NCBI GenBank assembly: GCA_037974665.1
Contig: CM075766.1
Coordinates: forward strand, 46,241,569 to 46,305,568
Source: Ehretia macrophylla
Taxonomy: Eukaryota > Streptophyta > Magnoliopsida > Boraginales > Ehretiaceae
Direction of reading: 5' to 3'
Length of the DNA stretch: 64,000 nt
Within the stretch, counting starts at the first letter, position 1. Each line of letters opens with the position of its first letter. The notes below the pieces were generated by a model. It was given only the letters and a program-made list of their open reading frames with translations. It searched no databases and was not told the origin of the DNA. Of this stretch, positions 23,338-36,879 are shown piece after piece. Position numbers and translations under genes: made by a program.

Positions 23338-25382
23338 GACTAAACTAGAAAATAAACCCAGATTTAGATAAGATAAAAATATATATATGTGTACTAGGAT
23401 TTAATATGTGTGTATATGTGAAGAGATCGAGAAAGAGGTAGTGCAATGGTTTATACATATAGTAAGGGAATGGAAGAAGAAGGCGGCTTTTTAAAGGGTG
23501 GCAGAGGTTGTAGATACAAAGGATGATTCGTTTGGGTTTAGGAACAAACCAAAATACAATCATAAGCCAAAATGCCGTTACTGGCTTCAAAACAAAAAAC
23601 GGTAGAGCTAAAGCACATTGAACATAAAATTTCTTTCACTCATGAGGGTCCCACTCGGGGATGATGGTGGATTTTTTTGGTTTTTTGGTTTTTTGGTTTA
23701 CCCCATAAATATCCTTACCTCATCTAGCTCATCACGATATATAGATCGAATTAAATACCATTATGGGATATTTAATCTTTATGATAGAAACGTCGGCATT
23801 CCACTCACTGGCCTAACGGTTGGGTGTAAACCAAAACCTAGGTTTACAATTATTCGTCTTCTTCCACTTACCACTGGAGTGAGCCCTTGGATCAGATGAT
23901 GATGGATCTTACTTAGCAAAAATAAAAATGCTTTAATCCCGATTTTACTCTATCATGCCAATCCTACGCGGTGGATAAGATATACGGGGGTTTCATACAA
24001 TTACATGGTATCATAATCATGTAACTAAAATGATAATTATGAGCTCTAGTCCTACAGGTATGATCTTATTTATCGCGTGCATAATTCAAAAAAGACCTCG
24101 TTTAATTTGTACGTAAAAAAACGTATTATAATTCAATATAAAACTAATTAATTATACACTTTCTAACATTTTAAATTTTTAGAAGAATTGACATTTCACT
24201 TTCCATTTTTTGACAAGATTGTAATGTTCTCTCTGTTTAATTGTGACTAATTCTAAGTGTAATAATTAATCAAGAGCCAAAAACACGAGCGTTACATTTT
24301 ACATGTAATGATTCACTGTTAAAGTTGTCTTTACCACCCTCACTTTTGTAAAGTGACACTGCTTTTACATGAGTTTATTTAGCTCGATGAAAAGAAAAAA
24401 GACAAGTGCATGCAAATAATGTACATGCACCACCACCTTCATCCTCTTGAGGCTTGATGATGAAACATACTTTTATTTATAATTGCAAAACAATAGATAA
24501 AAACAGAAAAAATACATCATATATTGTGAAGCATAGAAGAGTGGCGTCTGTGTGAAAATTTGACACTTGAGAAGCTGCCTTAGTTAGCAATGCAGAAAAC
24601 AGTTTGTCTTTGCGTATTTCAAAATCTAAAACTTCATATCCACTACCACATTTTTTATCTATCACGATATTTAAAAAATTATTACAAAAAAATAAAAAAT
24701 CTTTACAAATAACTTTAACCGTTACATATGACCTCATTGTAAATTTTCTACTGCAACAGTTTTTATAAATAACAAGCAACGGTATAAAAAACTAATATTG
24801 TAATTAAACTATAATTTTGAAATTGGTGTGAAAAAATAATCTCATGAGCAAGTATTAATAAAATAGAGTAAAAAAAAGAATTTAAATGTTGTAATTAAAT
24901 AAAATCGTGATAAAAGGTTTTAGTTTATATAACGGTTAAAAGACCGTTGCAATAAAATACCTATTGTAACAATTTTTTTTTTTTTTAATTGAAGTACTAC
25001 AAAGATCTAAAATGTTGCAGCGATTCTTAAGTCAAAATATTTCTTATACGAGCGATAAATTGTTATTATAGATATCATACTCAACAATGAATCTCTGCTC
25101 AAATTAATTCGCAACTTCTGTTACAATTATAAGGAGAAAAAATGCTAATGGACTTAAAAGATGTGGACTGCCCTTGTAGAATATACATATTGAAGAGTAC
25201 TTCTCTAGATTAAGAACAGGCTCTCATCTAAACTCAATATTAATTTGTTAAGGAAAAATGAAATGTCGAGTATATATATATATATATATATATATATTGC
25301 TAGAGTGTTTACAACTTTTTCTTGCTACCGTGTTAAGCACCCCATCCACCTTATTTATGCATGCTTGTAATATCACTTAATT
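23338..25382. other. Upstream region of the bHLH gene and intergenic DNA
   Basis: The first 150 bp should hold the minus-strand promoter. A TATA-like stretch (complement reads TATATGTATAAAC) lies near 23452-23464, about 120 bp before the ATG. The ORFs at 23345-23590 (-) and 23618-23899 (+) have no domain. 24470-24980 is AT-rich with several AACCGTTGC/GTAACAATT-like motifs in both orientations, perhaps old transposon remains. A (TA)n microsatellite runs at 25271-25297. Confidence 0.5.
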
Positions 25383-25396
25383 ACTGCTAAGATATT

Positions 25397-25589
25397 TTTT
25401 TTTTTGTTGACAAGACAAATCAGCTGGCGGAGCCAAACCACTAACTGATAAACCCCAGATGTAGCGATACATCCCCAATATGTGCACCAATTCAGTCAAG
25501 ACTCTCAACCTAAAACAGGGGCGTAAATCGAATTCGAAAACACACCGCATTTGAAATACGCTTTTATCGTTAGGACGTCCTTGAGGGAC
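25397..25589 (-). mobile_element. Candidate tRNA-derived SINE
   Basis: Read on the minus strand, a 193-bp unit starts GTCCCTCAAGGACG. It has a possible B-box around TTCGAATTCG about 55 bp in and ends in a 9-base poly-A. It is flanked by 14-bp imperfect direct repeats (TACTGCTAAGATAT at 25383-25396 and TACTGCTACAATAT at 25590-25603, 12 of 14 matching). Length, A-tail and duplication fit a plant SINE. The A-box is weak and I cannot name the family. Confidence 0.5.
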
Positions 25590-25603
25590 TACTGCTACAA
25601 TAT

Positions 25604-25642
25604 TGTTTTTCTTATAACTCACTCTTAATAATATTCTTACCA

Positions 25643-25674
<32 letters not shown>

Positions 25675-28497
25675 GAACGGTTTAATTTTTACAACTGACT
25701 ATTTATGTGAGAACTAACAAGTGTGCTCATTACACTAACATATATAGAGTGTACCAATTCTTGGTGAAATACCACACCAAATCCTTTTAATTTTGTAATC
25801 GGGTAAAGAAGGGGAAGGTTTTGGTTCAAGATCAAGATGAAGAACAATTCGGTGCAACTATTTACACGACTCGAATTTGATCTCGTAATTTCTCACACTT
25901 ACAATAAAAAGTGTTTCCGATCATCAATTGCTGCTAAAATTACAACCAGAAAGGGTTACTTGCAATTTGTTCGCGAGGCTACCGACTCGCACATAATAAA
26001 TAGATTTTATTTTCTTGGTTTTCTTAGTAAGCTTTGAGATTTAAAAAAAAAACTCGAACATCTTCAAGAGAAAGGAATGGAGTATTTGGTTTGTTATCTT
26101 ACTATGTGACTTGATGACGTCCAGTTCCATTGGCGTAAAGCTGCCATGTCCAGACCAAGAAAAAATAAAATAAAACGACGTAAAACTATATATGGTTTGC
26201 GGCGCTCGAGCAATTATTCAGTTCAACACCTCAAGTTTGGAATTGGTTATATTTCCTCAGTTAATTTTATATTTGCGAGATGTTGTCAAATTTTCTTTAT
26301 ATATACAGTTCATCTTATGTCTTTTTTTACTTTTTTTATAGTGTACTATATTCATACTTTCACATCTACTAAGTATAAGTGTCTCTATGAAATGTCTCTT
26401 AATATTTTCGAACTATTTCAAATAGATCATCATCATTTGTCTTCAATTGGAACCAATCTCTTGTCTCTTGTATCTTGCCTCGGCACAATATCTTAAGCTC
26501 GAAATGTATTTTTGCTACAAGGAGAATGTCGCCCATCTTAAGTATTTTGCATCCGAAATGTTATCAAATAGTATTCAAATACATATATACGCTTAGTAAA
26601 TCTTGGAACAAATTAAATACAATTACATATGAAAATATTTTTTTATTTAAAAGAAATCTAAATTATAAAATATAAATTAAAAAATATCATCAATAAAAAT
26701 AAATTTAACGATCTCTAGAATTACAAGCGAGTAGTGGAGGCGTTATAAGGCTTTTGATAAATAATTAAATATAATTGGAATAGTTGTCTGGTGGCGTGAC
26801 GTATTTGATTACAAATTGTGGTTGGCAGAATCCTAACCTTTTTCGTTGTTAACCGGGTCTTTATGGCTAATGCTTGCGTCTTTGTAATCATAACAAAGTG
26901 TCCATTTGTGGTTTTTGGCTCTTTTCTTCTCCCAACAAAGGATGGCCCCACCTCTTGTAAGGAAGTAAAACAACACCTCCAAAAGTTGATTACGTGGCAT
27001 ACATGCAATCACGGGACCCACACTCATTTTTTTTTTATACTTTAGACTTGAAATATATAATCAAATAAAAATTTATTATAATTAAAAATTTTAATTTTAA
27101 ATCACAATTTTAACTTTTATTCAAAAATATTATGTTAGAGTTACAAGTGATTTCATTACCATCCTCACAATCACATTCCTATACTAATACATCTCAGTTA
27201 ATATGTAGTCAAAATCACAAAAGAAGTGGGCTAAGACAACCACTTTGTTTTCATTCGATGGAGCATGTCACGGCATTTTAAAGCCATTATAAGGCTTCTA
27301 CATGGGACTCGAGCCCAATGGGCCTAAAAAAACCTGTGATACTCAAAACATATGATAGGAGAAAAAAAAGATGGTGGTGCTAGTTAACAACAATCTTTTT
27401 CCTTTGTAATTTTGGGCAAGGGAGTTGTTGGAAGGATTTGGATCCCCTCCTTGTGATGTTATAAATTAGAATTTAGAATTTAATAAATTTAAATCATCTG
27501 AGTGTTTAATATAATGGTAATCAAGTGATGATAATAAAAAATATATATTACCATTTTTATAAAAGTATCAATTATTTTACCATCGTTAAACCAAATAATT
27601 AATGATCAAGATCTCTTAAATTCTCTCAAACATCAAAACATGTTAAGAAAATCCTTATCTGAGCAAGAGAAAGGGAAGGAAGGAACGAAATGAGGGGGGA
27701 GTAAAGCAAGTGTTGAAGCTCGTCCAACTCTTAGTTTAGACCCAAACTGAAACTATCGTCACACTCTTCTTTTTATCCCTAACTCTTCCATAACCAGAGA
27801 AGCAAAAAAAAAAAAAAAAAAGCTCTCTGTTAAGATCAATCCTGTCTAGATGTAGTAATAGTTAATCAGTGGGAGATAGACAAAGTGCAACAGTAATATC
27901 TCAATTCAGATCAGAAAATTCTAGTTTTCATATTAGCCTTAAGCTAAGTATATGTTAGTTGCTTATCTTTTCCTCTCAAGTGTCTAGACCGGTTGGACGG
28001 ATCCATTCGCCTCTAACACAGAGTAAGCTTCTTGTCCACTCACAGAGTTTTGGAAGAGTTTTCAAAAAAAAAAAAAAAAAAAAACATTAATAAATGACAG
28101 TCATCCTAGCTTCAAATCATCGTGCAAAAATACATAAATGTGTAAGCCAGAACACAACCATGCACAATCATACACTGCAATTTGCAAATCAACAAAAGTC
28201 CATCAAATATTGTCGATAAATAAGTCTTTAAACCATTTTATTTCAGCAAAGGTCAAATATCATCCAATGCCTTTTAACTTATCTAAGACCAAGTTTTTCA
28301 TCCTTCGAGCCCACGCAGTTCATGAGCCAGGAAAGGAAGCTCCAAATATGAAAAAACCATCATGTCTTACAAGAAGAAAAACTTCTCTTTTTCTTTCTTA
28401 AGTTTTTTTTGCTTTTTTCTTTTGTAGGGACTTGTGGGGATTTGGGGTATTTCATTATCTAGGAAGGGAAAGTTTTTAGACAGGAATGAAAACGTCG
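25604..28497. other. Intergenic, downstream of the MBR-like gene
   Basis: No gene recognised. ORFs at 25837-26037, 26146-26496, 26475-26675, 26721-27008 and 28138-28401 are short, overlap on opposite strands or lack domains. The final few hundred bases (about 28100-28497) should contain the 3' UTR of the minus-strand gene. No RNA gene was seen. Confidence 0.5.
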
Positions 28498-31400
28498 TCA
28501 AATTTCCAGGCCCGTCATTTTACATATGGGACACAGATTCTTCAGCGATAACCACTGTCTGATGCAATTGGTGTGGAACTCGTGCCCGCAATCCAATGTT
28601 CCAACATCATCCCCAGCAACATATTCTTCCTGAGAAAACATAGCAACTTAATTAAGCAAAAGAGAACAAAAAGGAGGAAACATGACTTTGTTCATTCTCT
28701 CCCCAGCCCCGGTGATTGTTTGCCGGCATTTTCCTTTCCTTTTTTTTTTTTTTTTGAGTGACCCCTTCTCCATCTCCTTTCTATTTTGGGGGCAAGATCA
28801 ACAAACAAAAAGCAAGCTTCCACCCTTCATTCCCAATCGAACATAAATAGAAAAAGAAATCTCACCTGACATATACAGCATGGCTCAGAGTTTGATGAGG
28901 ATCCCGCAGATTGATATTTGCACTGCTTCATAGACCTCATAACAATCTCCTCACTCAATCCTGTGTTCACATTTCCTATGCGTTCTTCCAATGCCAATAA
29001 TTCCTGATACACCATGATTTAGGAAACAACCTTCTGTAAAAAAATAAAAATTGAATAAAAAATCTAAAGATGGAAACTGAATTAGCTGACCTCATAAGAC
29101 ATATTATCGACATCAAGCCTCATGTTGCTATGCCTGTCATGCAACTCTGCTACACCACTGATAAATGGATCAAACACCGTGAAGTCCTGTAACATCAGCA
29201 CATGCAATGTATGGAATGTAAGGCATCATTAGATGATCTGTGTCAATTTGAAGTGCCAAGAAATTTCTCATTCAGTTCTACATCGCAGAACAGGACAACC
29301 CTGACAAACTGAGCTGTTCAGTATAAAATTAATAGGAGATACGTATAAATATCCAACCAAGTATCCTTTCATGAAGCATTCAGAATAATGTATATATATG
29401 TACATGGCTGGTAGCAGTGCTGGCTGTACTCTATAGAGGACAACATATCTCTATCCTTATACCCACAACTTCCAATTTATAAAGGAGAGAAAACACATCT
29501 GTGAGAGCACCCATCTGTGTTAGGATCAATGAAATGCATCAAATTTGTTGAAAACATAATACCAAACCAAATCAAACCAAACCAAACTAAACTTTGTCCC
29601 ACTAGGTGGGGTCGGCTATATGAATCATGCGACGCTATTCGTTCCTGTCAAGAGTCATCTCTTCTATAAGCTCCATATACGCAAGGTCTCGTCCAATTGT
29701 CTCCGTCCAAGTCATCTTAGGTCTACTTCTACCCTTCTTCTGGTGTACTATTTTTAAACATTCGCACCTTCTAAGAGGCCTCTCGACAGGTCCTCTCTTG
29801 ACATGATCAAACCATCTCAGACAATTTTCCCTCATCTTATCCTCAATCGGGGCCACTCCTACTCTTTCACGTATCACCTCATTCCTAATCTTGTCCTTCC
29901 TAGTTTTGCCACACATCCACATCAACATTCTCAACTCAGCCACCGATATTTTATGAACATGTTGATATTTCACCGCCCAACACTCTGAACCATATAATAT
30001 AGCTCGCCTAATGGCTATCTTATAGAACCTCTCTTTTAGCTTAAGTAGTATTTTTTAATCACACATGATTCCTGACACATTTCTCCACTTCGTCCATCCT
30101 GCTTTGATTTTGTGATCAACGTCCGCATTAATCTCTTCATCTTGTTGGACCATAGAACCCAAGTATCTTTGTTGAAAACACGATGATGTTTTAAAAAGTT
30201 TTCCTTTTCTGGGTAAAAGTTTCAATTCTTATTTGTATAACAAAATGTCATTTTCCTGTCAAAAGATGAGACAGATAAGAACAAATGTATATGACGGATA
30301 GTCGTATCACCAATTTACTAGTTGCAGAACAGGTTGGAGGTAAGGAAAAGGAATTCCAACCACGGAGAGAATGGCAAAGGTTCTTTTAAAAGCTCTGCAA
30401 CTATCAAATATGGTACGACAAAAAACCTGTATAATTATATCATTTGATGGGCTCCTTCCGCCCAAACCCCCTCTTTACTAGTCAGATACGAGTTCCAAGG
30501 TGATATGGATAAAGCTACAGAAAAGTACACAGAAATCCAGTTGACATTAAAGAAATTGTCGATGGCCAGCACCAAGATGAAATCAAGGACCAAATTACAT
30601 TTATTTTTAGAACTATAGAGTTCAAGATCAAACCTGCATTCGCAAGTTATCGCCCCTCCGCACGGCATTCAGCACTTGGCGAATCTGTTGTACATAAGAA
30701 GAATAAAAACAATTATCATTTTCAATTTTTGTTCATCTATTATCAAAAGATCATATTTACTGCAACTGGAAGCATGCACACAAACCTAGACAAGGGGCAA
30801 CAGCTTTTTTGCACAATTGTTGTGCATCACATATAAACATGAAATTCAAATAAACATGTCACGTGATTTTTCTTACCTAGAAATTCACAGCTTGAACTAA
30901 TTCTGGAAAAGAGTGTACAAAATCATCAATAAAAAATCCAAGGAGGACTTTTAAATCCTTATGAACTTCATTTTTTTGTTCAACCATGTCTCCCCTCAAA
31001 GAATTCAACTTTAATCTTACAATGCATATTTATGTCAGAAGTGGAACTTCAAAGCAAGTCTATCAATATTTGTACTGTATAGACATAAACCTTATATTCT
31101 CATGTACAGTCAGTTTTCTCAATATCTTACATCTATATTTGTAGTTTCCTCTTTGCCGTCTCCCTGCCACACCCCCACTCCCCCCAAAGAGAAGACTTTT
31201 ACATATCCTTGTGGTCTTCATTTTTGTTCAACCATGTCTCCCCTGGCCCTCACAAAATTCACAAGCACCAATTCAACCTCAATACAATGCGTTTTTTGTC
31301 AGAACAGAAACTACAAAGCAAGTGCATCAATATTTGTATTATATGGATATAAACCTTGTACAGTTGGTTTTCTCACTATCTATTATATAAACAGACAATT

Positions 31401-33929
31401 TTTCTTTCCATCATAGTATATCTAATAATAACCTAAATTACATCTATATTTGCTTTTTAACACCTTGCCCTGCCCCTGCCTGCTCCTCCCACCACACACA
31501 CATACAAAAACTCTCAAACAAAGAAAACCCTTTTCTCATTGAGACAAAACAGCATATCCAAATTCTTTAAAACACTACAACAAGAAAAATAAAAAATTCT
31601 TGAAGAAGATCACTAAGGAACTCCAATTGCAGGAGTGTGAAGATGAAAGCTTCTCAAATGATAATGCAGAAACCACACAGGTCTAAATGAATGTTGATAG
31701 GATGCTCAAAACAAAAACCTGCATTTGCGCACAGTCATTACGCCTTCTTAGCTAGGTATGCATGGAACAAATAATAAAATTGATACAGAATTCAGGTTAT
31801 GGAGGGTGCTTATGCCTGTGAGATTCTGTACACTTAATCATAAAAATAGTGACAAAGCATCACCATGCAATAACTCAACAGTAGCACTGAGATATCCGAC
31901 TGCGTACAAAATAATATTTGATATCACCAGAGGACAATCAAGTAGCCAAAAATAAAGAAATTCTGAAGATACAAACAAGAAGATGATAGAGTATATGAAA
32001 TGAAAATTCCAGGATTAAAAGGATTTTCCCCCCCTCATATCAGAGGAAAGACTCACCCCCCAACTGGGAGCATGTGGAAAATCCAAGCTGAAGAGGGATC
32101 CATGTATTTAATTAGATAGAAGGGCATATCAAACAAATGCATGAAAAAGAAAACGAGCTAGTAACAGAGAAAATGGAGGGTTAAACCTCACTTACCAATC
32201 TGTGTCTCCCTTCAATATCTACTGCCAGGGCACGCCACCCATTTATAGCATCACCTGGTGCATCCATTAACAAAGCTGATCTGGAATGTTGTTGATGACG
32301 TCTCCGACTGCTAGAAGATAACATCACTGCCTCCTCAGAAGAAGAGGCGGGTGGCATCAATGGAGGATGACCTCTCTGAACCCCATACTCAGGTTCAAGT
32401 GGTGGAAAAAGAGTCCAAGGAGCATATTCAGTTATTCCTTGCTGATTGTGTGTCGTCAGGTTTTGATGAGGTGTCCAAGCAGTAGGAAGAGTCCTCATGC
32501 TGGAACTAGGGCCACTTCGAGAACTGGAAGGCACACTTCTGGAGGAACGTGTATTCCCTGTAGTTAAATTCCAGGTAGTTGGATCTTGGACCAAATTTCT
32601 CGTCTCAGAAGCAGAAACAAATGCAGGATTTTCTAAATTGTTTCTCAGGGAATTCCTCAAGTTCAGTTCATCACGCAACCCAGCAGCTCTATCGCCAGAA
32701 AACATAAAAGAATTTGATGAACTGCTGCCTAGTGAATCAAGAGATCCATTCCAGGGAAATGGAAGCAAACCTCTTGCATATCCTGGAACCTGCGTTATAT
32801 GAGACTGGTTGAGAGGATTAGGTGAATTCATCAAGATAGAAGAATCAGTAGCTGAGAAAGATCTTGATGGCTGGTGGCTTGAGCTACTGCTGGAAGGCCT
32901 CAAAGTAGTTTCAGTGAATGGTAAACTGAACAAATCCGGTTCCTGATGTTGTCCAAGATTCAGCCTTCCATTGACATTCCCGGCAGAGCTTTCTGCAATT
33001 CCTGTCATGCTTAAAGGAGGGAATATTTCAGAAGTTGTTCTCATACCACTACCAATTCTTGAATTTAGCTGCTCCAGCTGGCTAGCACCGACGTTCACAG
33101 GAGATGAAGAAATATTGATGCTGTTGGAAGCATTATAACGAGCAGGAACAGTATGCTGCAAAATGATTTCAGCCTGTGGATTGGAGCTTGAACTTCCACC
33201 TGGATAGGACTGTGCAGAACTACCTTCAAGGGCCTTTCTCTTGCAGGATGAACCCCAAGCACCCAAGGAAGACCCTGATCCATCACCAGTCTCCTCCAAG
33301 TAACCAGAACTACCGGGAGAGGCACCAAAGTTTTCAGAAGAAGTACCATATGTTGAAGTCTCCTGTGTCTCTGATCTGCCAGGCCAGTAATAATTTGAAG
33401 ATGCAGTTCCTGTACCCTGTCGACGACCATCATTGTTACTCATATAACCACCACATAAATCTGTATTTAGAGCAGAACCATTAGAACCAGAATCAGGCAT
33501 ATTTAGGACCCTTCTGGTCACATGATTCCTCCCATAACTATTCTCACTTTCACGGCGAAGGACACTAGATGGTTCAGATCGAAATGCTTGCATTCTGATA
33601 TCAGGGTTTGCAAATGTACTCATCGAAGTAGACCAACCATGTCTTATTTTGAAATCATCGTCATAGCTCCGGTCTTGTAAATTTGCACTGGAGCTAGATT
33701 CACCTGGATCCCATCCACTGAAACTCCTGGCATTGTGACTAGAAGTATTTGTGCAACTGATGCTTCTCTCATTAGAAGAAAGCATCTGATTCGAGAACCT
33801 ATTTTCTACAGGATTTAGCAGGTTATCCCCAGTAGCTGACTGATTCATAGCAGTGTTACTAGAAACAGATCCCTGGTTGAGATCCATGGTTTCAGGAAAG
33901 GAATTCGGCGTACTCCTTCCCCCTTGCAT
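28498..33929 (-). CDS. RING-H2 E3 ubiquitin ligase, MBR1/MBR2-like
   Basis: Five coding exons: 33929-32187, 30684-30634, 29186-29091, 29003-28866 and 28629-28498, 719 aa with all phases consistent. The first exon (581 codons) is a long Ser/Asn-rich disordered region containing short segments such as GHPPLMPPASSSEEA. The C-terminus is the conserved block VSE-IRQVLNAVRRGDNLR, then DVDNMSYEELLALEERIGNV, then a RING-H2 with C672, C675, C690, H692, H695, C698, C709, C712. The start is ATG 33929; the frame extends upstream only to a non-ATG codon and a stop. Arabidopsis MBR1/MBR2 bind Mediator subunit MED25 and target it for degradation, affecting flowering; transfer of that role is inference. The end of exon 1 was set after GTGAG (32187) to keep VSE; a GTAAGT donor 9 bp earlier in transcript order is the alternative. 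Confidence 0.85.
29557..30167 (-). mobile_element. 5'-truncated RTE-type LINE in intron 3 of the MBR-like gene
   Basis: The reverse strand encodes the typical C-terminal end of a plant RTE reverse transcriptase (29635-29973; MLMWMCGKTRKDKIRNE, then GVAPIEDKMRENCLRWFDHV). It is followed by the conserved 3' end with CCGACCCCACCTAGTGGGA and a TTTGGTTTGG-rich tail. A 13-bp target duplication TTTGTTGAAAACA flanks it at 29544-29556 and 30168-30180. The insertion is in the same orientation as the host gene. It is too short to be active. Confidence 0.88.
30957..31455. repeat. Diverged tandem duplication in intron 1 of the MBR-like gene
   Basis: 30957-31145 and 31208-31455 share TTGTTCAACCATGTCTCCCC, then a GTCAGAA block, TATCAATATTTGTA-like, ATAAACCTT and ACATCTATATTTG in the same order. 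The copies differ by small insertions and substitutions. No coding content. Confidence 0.65.
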
Positions 33930-35453
33930 CTGGGCCAGTTTTACACCCTTAAGAATGCAAGGGGTCCAACAATATGTGACCACCGACTTGCACAATCTAG
34001 TTTCTCAGGTAGATCTGGATTCCCACACCCACAAGAGGTAAGATATGAAATCCTAAACTGAATGTTTGAGAAGAAAGATCAGACTTTGTATATTCACAGA
34101 ACCTTTCAAGTATGACTAACACCAGATTAGCTTCTTAAATTCCTCGCACAAAGAAACTTAAAAGTTCTATCCTCTACAACACCAGAACATTGATTAAAGC
34201 AAAATAAAATTATTAAGTGACGAAAATAACTAAACAATCAGATGTTTAGTAGTATAGAACACACACAAGTTACTCTCCAGAATTAGCACATAGAATATAC
34301 TAAAGAAAACAACTGTTGAAGAACCTCTCTTTGTTAGTTCAAGTCACCGGAATGGTGAATATTTAGATTCCCAGCTGAAATGAGGAACAGCATCTGAATT
34401 TAAAAGTACTAGCCATATTTAGCTCCACTAGAAATTAGATTAATATTTGAAGAAAATCGATAAGAATTTGGTTTTGAATAGTTCCAAGGAGCTCTGTTAG
34501 GCATTCAGAGCCGTCCAGGTACAACGACATGCTATCATGAAGTAGATGTCCTGAAAGTTCGTTCACCACTTCAGAAGATGAGTAGTAATCAAGACACTCA
34601 AAGAGAAAAAAAAACACCAGAAACTGTCAGTTCATTTACAAGCTAGGAGGTGGAAAGAGGAGTAGCAATCTGAAATAGTGGGCAATGAACAATTTTGCTG
34701 GCAGCAAAAGAGTCATAAACAAGATAATTGGTAATGGATATTGATCGAAAATAAAGCAACAATCCTTTAGCACAGAAATCACAATCCAAGTAGACCTAGA
34801 GAAAATCTTTTGAAGAGCAGAAAGGCTAACATATTCACAGCTCATTGGATGGATTAGTTATCTCAGAAATCTAAAATTTATACATCAAGCTCACTTTTGT
34901 GCCTTTATGCCGCATCTTGCTCGGAGACGTTACATGATATGGGATTTATATGTAAAGATTGCAATGCCCAACATTTAAGATGAGACCTAAGTTAGGTGCA
35001 AAGGTGCTTAACTAATAAAGTATAATGTGAAGAGATATGCAAACTCACAAATGCAGTTCAATATTTTTAAACCAAATCAGTTGCAAAGCAGCTCTCAGAT
35101 AGACCAAATCGAACAGCCTGGCCTGAAGCCATTGACACGATGGATGACAATAACAGGATGGAATTTAGGAAGTAAATAGTGATATCAGTCAAATGAAAGG
35201 TCCAATTAAGCATCAATAGGCATAAGGAAGGTCAATGGCATAAGGAATGACCTGCAGATGATTTCTAAGAGTAGTTGCTTATGATGATGGCAAGCCAGAG
35301 AGAATGAGCCCATTCTTCTGGTAAATTATGGCGAACTCCTATTTAACCAGGCTTCCCTTCTATATCATTGAAACTTGCACTGACATCCCTCGCAACTTAC
35401 CCTTTTCAGTTTTTGCTCTAACACTTTCCTGGTGCACTCTGTAATATCAACAA

Positions 35454-35807
35454 ATTGATCAGGGCCTGTTCATTTGCGGAGATAGATTTACCACTTTCTT
35501 TTTCTAAAATCAATGTAGTAGAGGAAGATAATGCATGCAATAGGACTTCAATAGACTAAATTCTTTTTCTTTTTACTTCTCAAAGAAAAATCTTTTTTGC
35601 CTATAAAATACAACTTTATAAAATCAATAAATTGATCAGGGCCTGTTCATTTGCGGAGATAGATTTACCACTTTCTTTTTCTAAAATCAATGTAGTAGAG
35701 GAAGATAATGCATGCAATAGGACTTCAATAGACTAAATTCTTTTTCTTTTTACTTCTCAAAGAAAAATCTTTTTTGCCTATAAAATACAACTTTTTACCC
35801 CTGTCAA
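35454..35807. repeat. 177-bp perfect tandem duplication
   Basis: 35454-35630 is repeated at 35631-35807. I see no difference over about 164 bp, from ATTGATCAGGGCC to AATACAACTTT. Perfect identity means a very recent duplication or an assembly artefact. Confidence 0.9.
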
Positions 35808-35904
35808 TCCCACATTTCCCTCCCCAAGTAATGTCACCAACAACCATGTAGGAAATTGTCCTTTAACAAATAAACGATAGTTCTTAGATTTGAATCCTAT
35901 GTGC

Positions 35905-36860
35905 AGTCCCAGATTTGATGTTAACAAACATGAAAAGTTTGGACCAATGGAAGAAACATTTTAATGCAATTTAGATTTTACTCGATGCAAGAGAGGGAAA
36001 ATACCAACAAATGCATAGTTCGGTGTATATTCATGAAACTTGCAGGCAAAAAATGTAAAGTCACATTTAATGAAAAAGTACAGAGTAACAGATAAACAAA
36101 ATACAAATGCATGCCAGATCGACATCTGCATTTTTAAATTATAAAAGGGAGTGTGCGTTTGTGTTGGCTGTCAATAGCAGAAGACGACTTGTCAGTGGCC
36201 ATTATTGATGAAGCTAGGTGTGGAGATGGATAGTGGACACGTCAAAGGGTCAAATTTTTGGAGTCACCAAAACCCAGCCAGAAGAAAATAAAAAAATAAT
36301 AAAAGTAGATATTTCAAAAAAAATTGGTAAATGGAGAAATCTTAAACATCAAGGAGAATTTAGAGATCCCTCTACTCCGTCGCACAACTGCAGAACATGC
36401 AAGCCAAAAAAATTGAAACTCATAAAAAATAAAAGAAAATCAGATAACCATAGTTATACAGCAACAAAGAAAAATCAAAAAGAAAAGCCAATAGAAGAAC
36501 CTGATCGCCTTTTATTGGGATAAATTCCACAAAGCAGTTGGTTTACCAGAGCTAATATAATATATACGTGTGTGTGTGTTATGTGTTTATATGTGTGAAT
36601 AAAAAAGCAAAGTTTCATTCAGATGCTGAGAGATAGTAAAACACACACAACAAGGCCATCGAGCAAAGATGGATGTTAACAATAAGGGTGCCTGGATATA
36701 GAGAGAAATGTAAAGAAAGCTGTGTGTGTGCGTGAGAGAGAGAGAGAGAGAAGAATAAAGGCTTCAAGCGGTGGTAACGTCTAACGTATTAAAAGGCTTG
36801 CTGAGGTAAGCAAATAAATATCCCAAGTCGGTTGAGGATGATACAGGCACTACTTAGGCT
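35905..36860. repeat. Upstream duplication of the MBR-like gene, proximal copy
   Basis: Colinear with 38172-39247 through many shared blocks: CGATGCAAGAGAGG, ATTTGCAGGCA-like, CATCTGCAT, GAACCTGAT, the GAGAGAG/GTGTGTG leader tract, CGGTGGTAA, and GTTGGTTGAGGATGA-like at the end. Similarity is moderate with indels, so the duplication is old. It covers the presumed leader and promoter of the ligase gene. Confidence 0.7.
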
Positions 36861-36879
36861 TGGTCTCTCGAACCTTTTT

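Larger units (their letters stand above)
33930..36870 (-). promoter_or_regulatory. Probable 5' UTR, leader introns and promoter of the MBR-like gene
   Basis: No ORF with coding character on either strand. A CAG immediately precedes the ATG, so a leader intron may end there. Around 36610-36860 the minus strand reads like a plant leader: a CT-rich tract (36735-36751) followed by CACACACACAG. Transcription start is therefore probably near 36.8 kb, but exon limits cannot be fixed by eye. Confidence 0.4.

Noticed and set aside
29635-29973. 112-aa ORF that could be taken for a gene
   Set aside because: It is the C-terminal end of an RTE reverse transcriptase within a LINE fragment bounded by a 13-bp duplication.
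31573-31592. CACTACAACAAGAAAA resembling a CACTA transposon end
   Set aside because: No matching inverted end or 3-bp duplication was found; an isolated short match in AT-rich DNA is weak.
32367-33484. Plus-strand ORFs of 66-102 codons
   Set aside because: They are antisense shadows of the first exon of the RING-H2 ligase.
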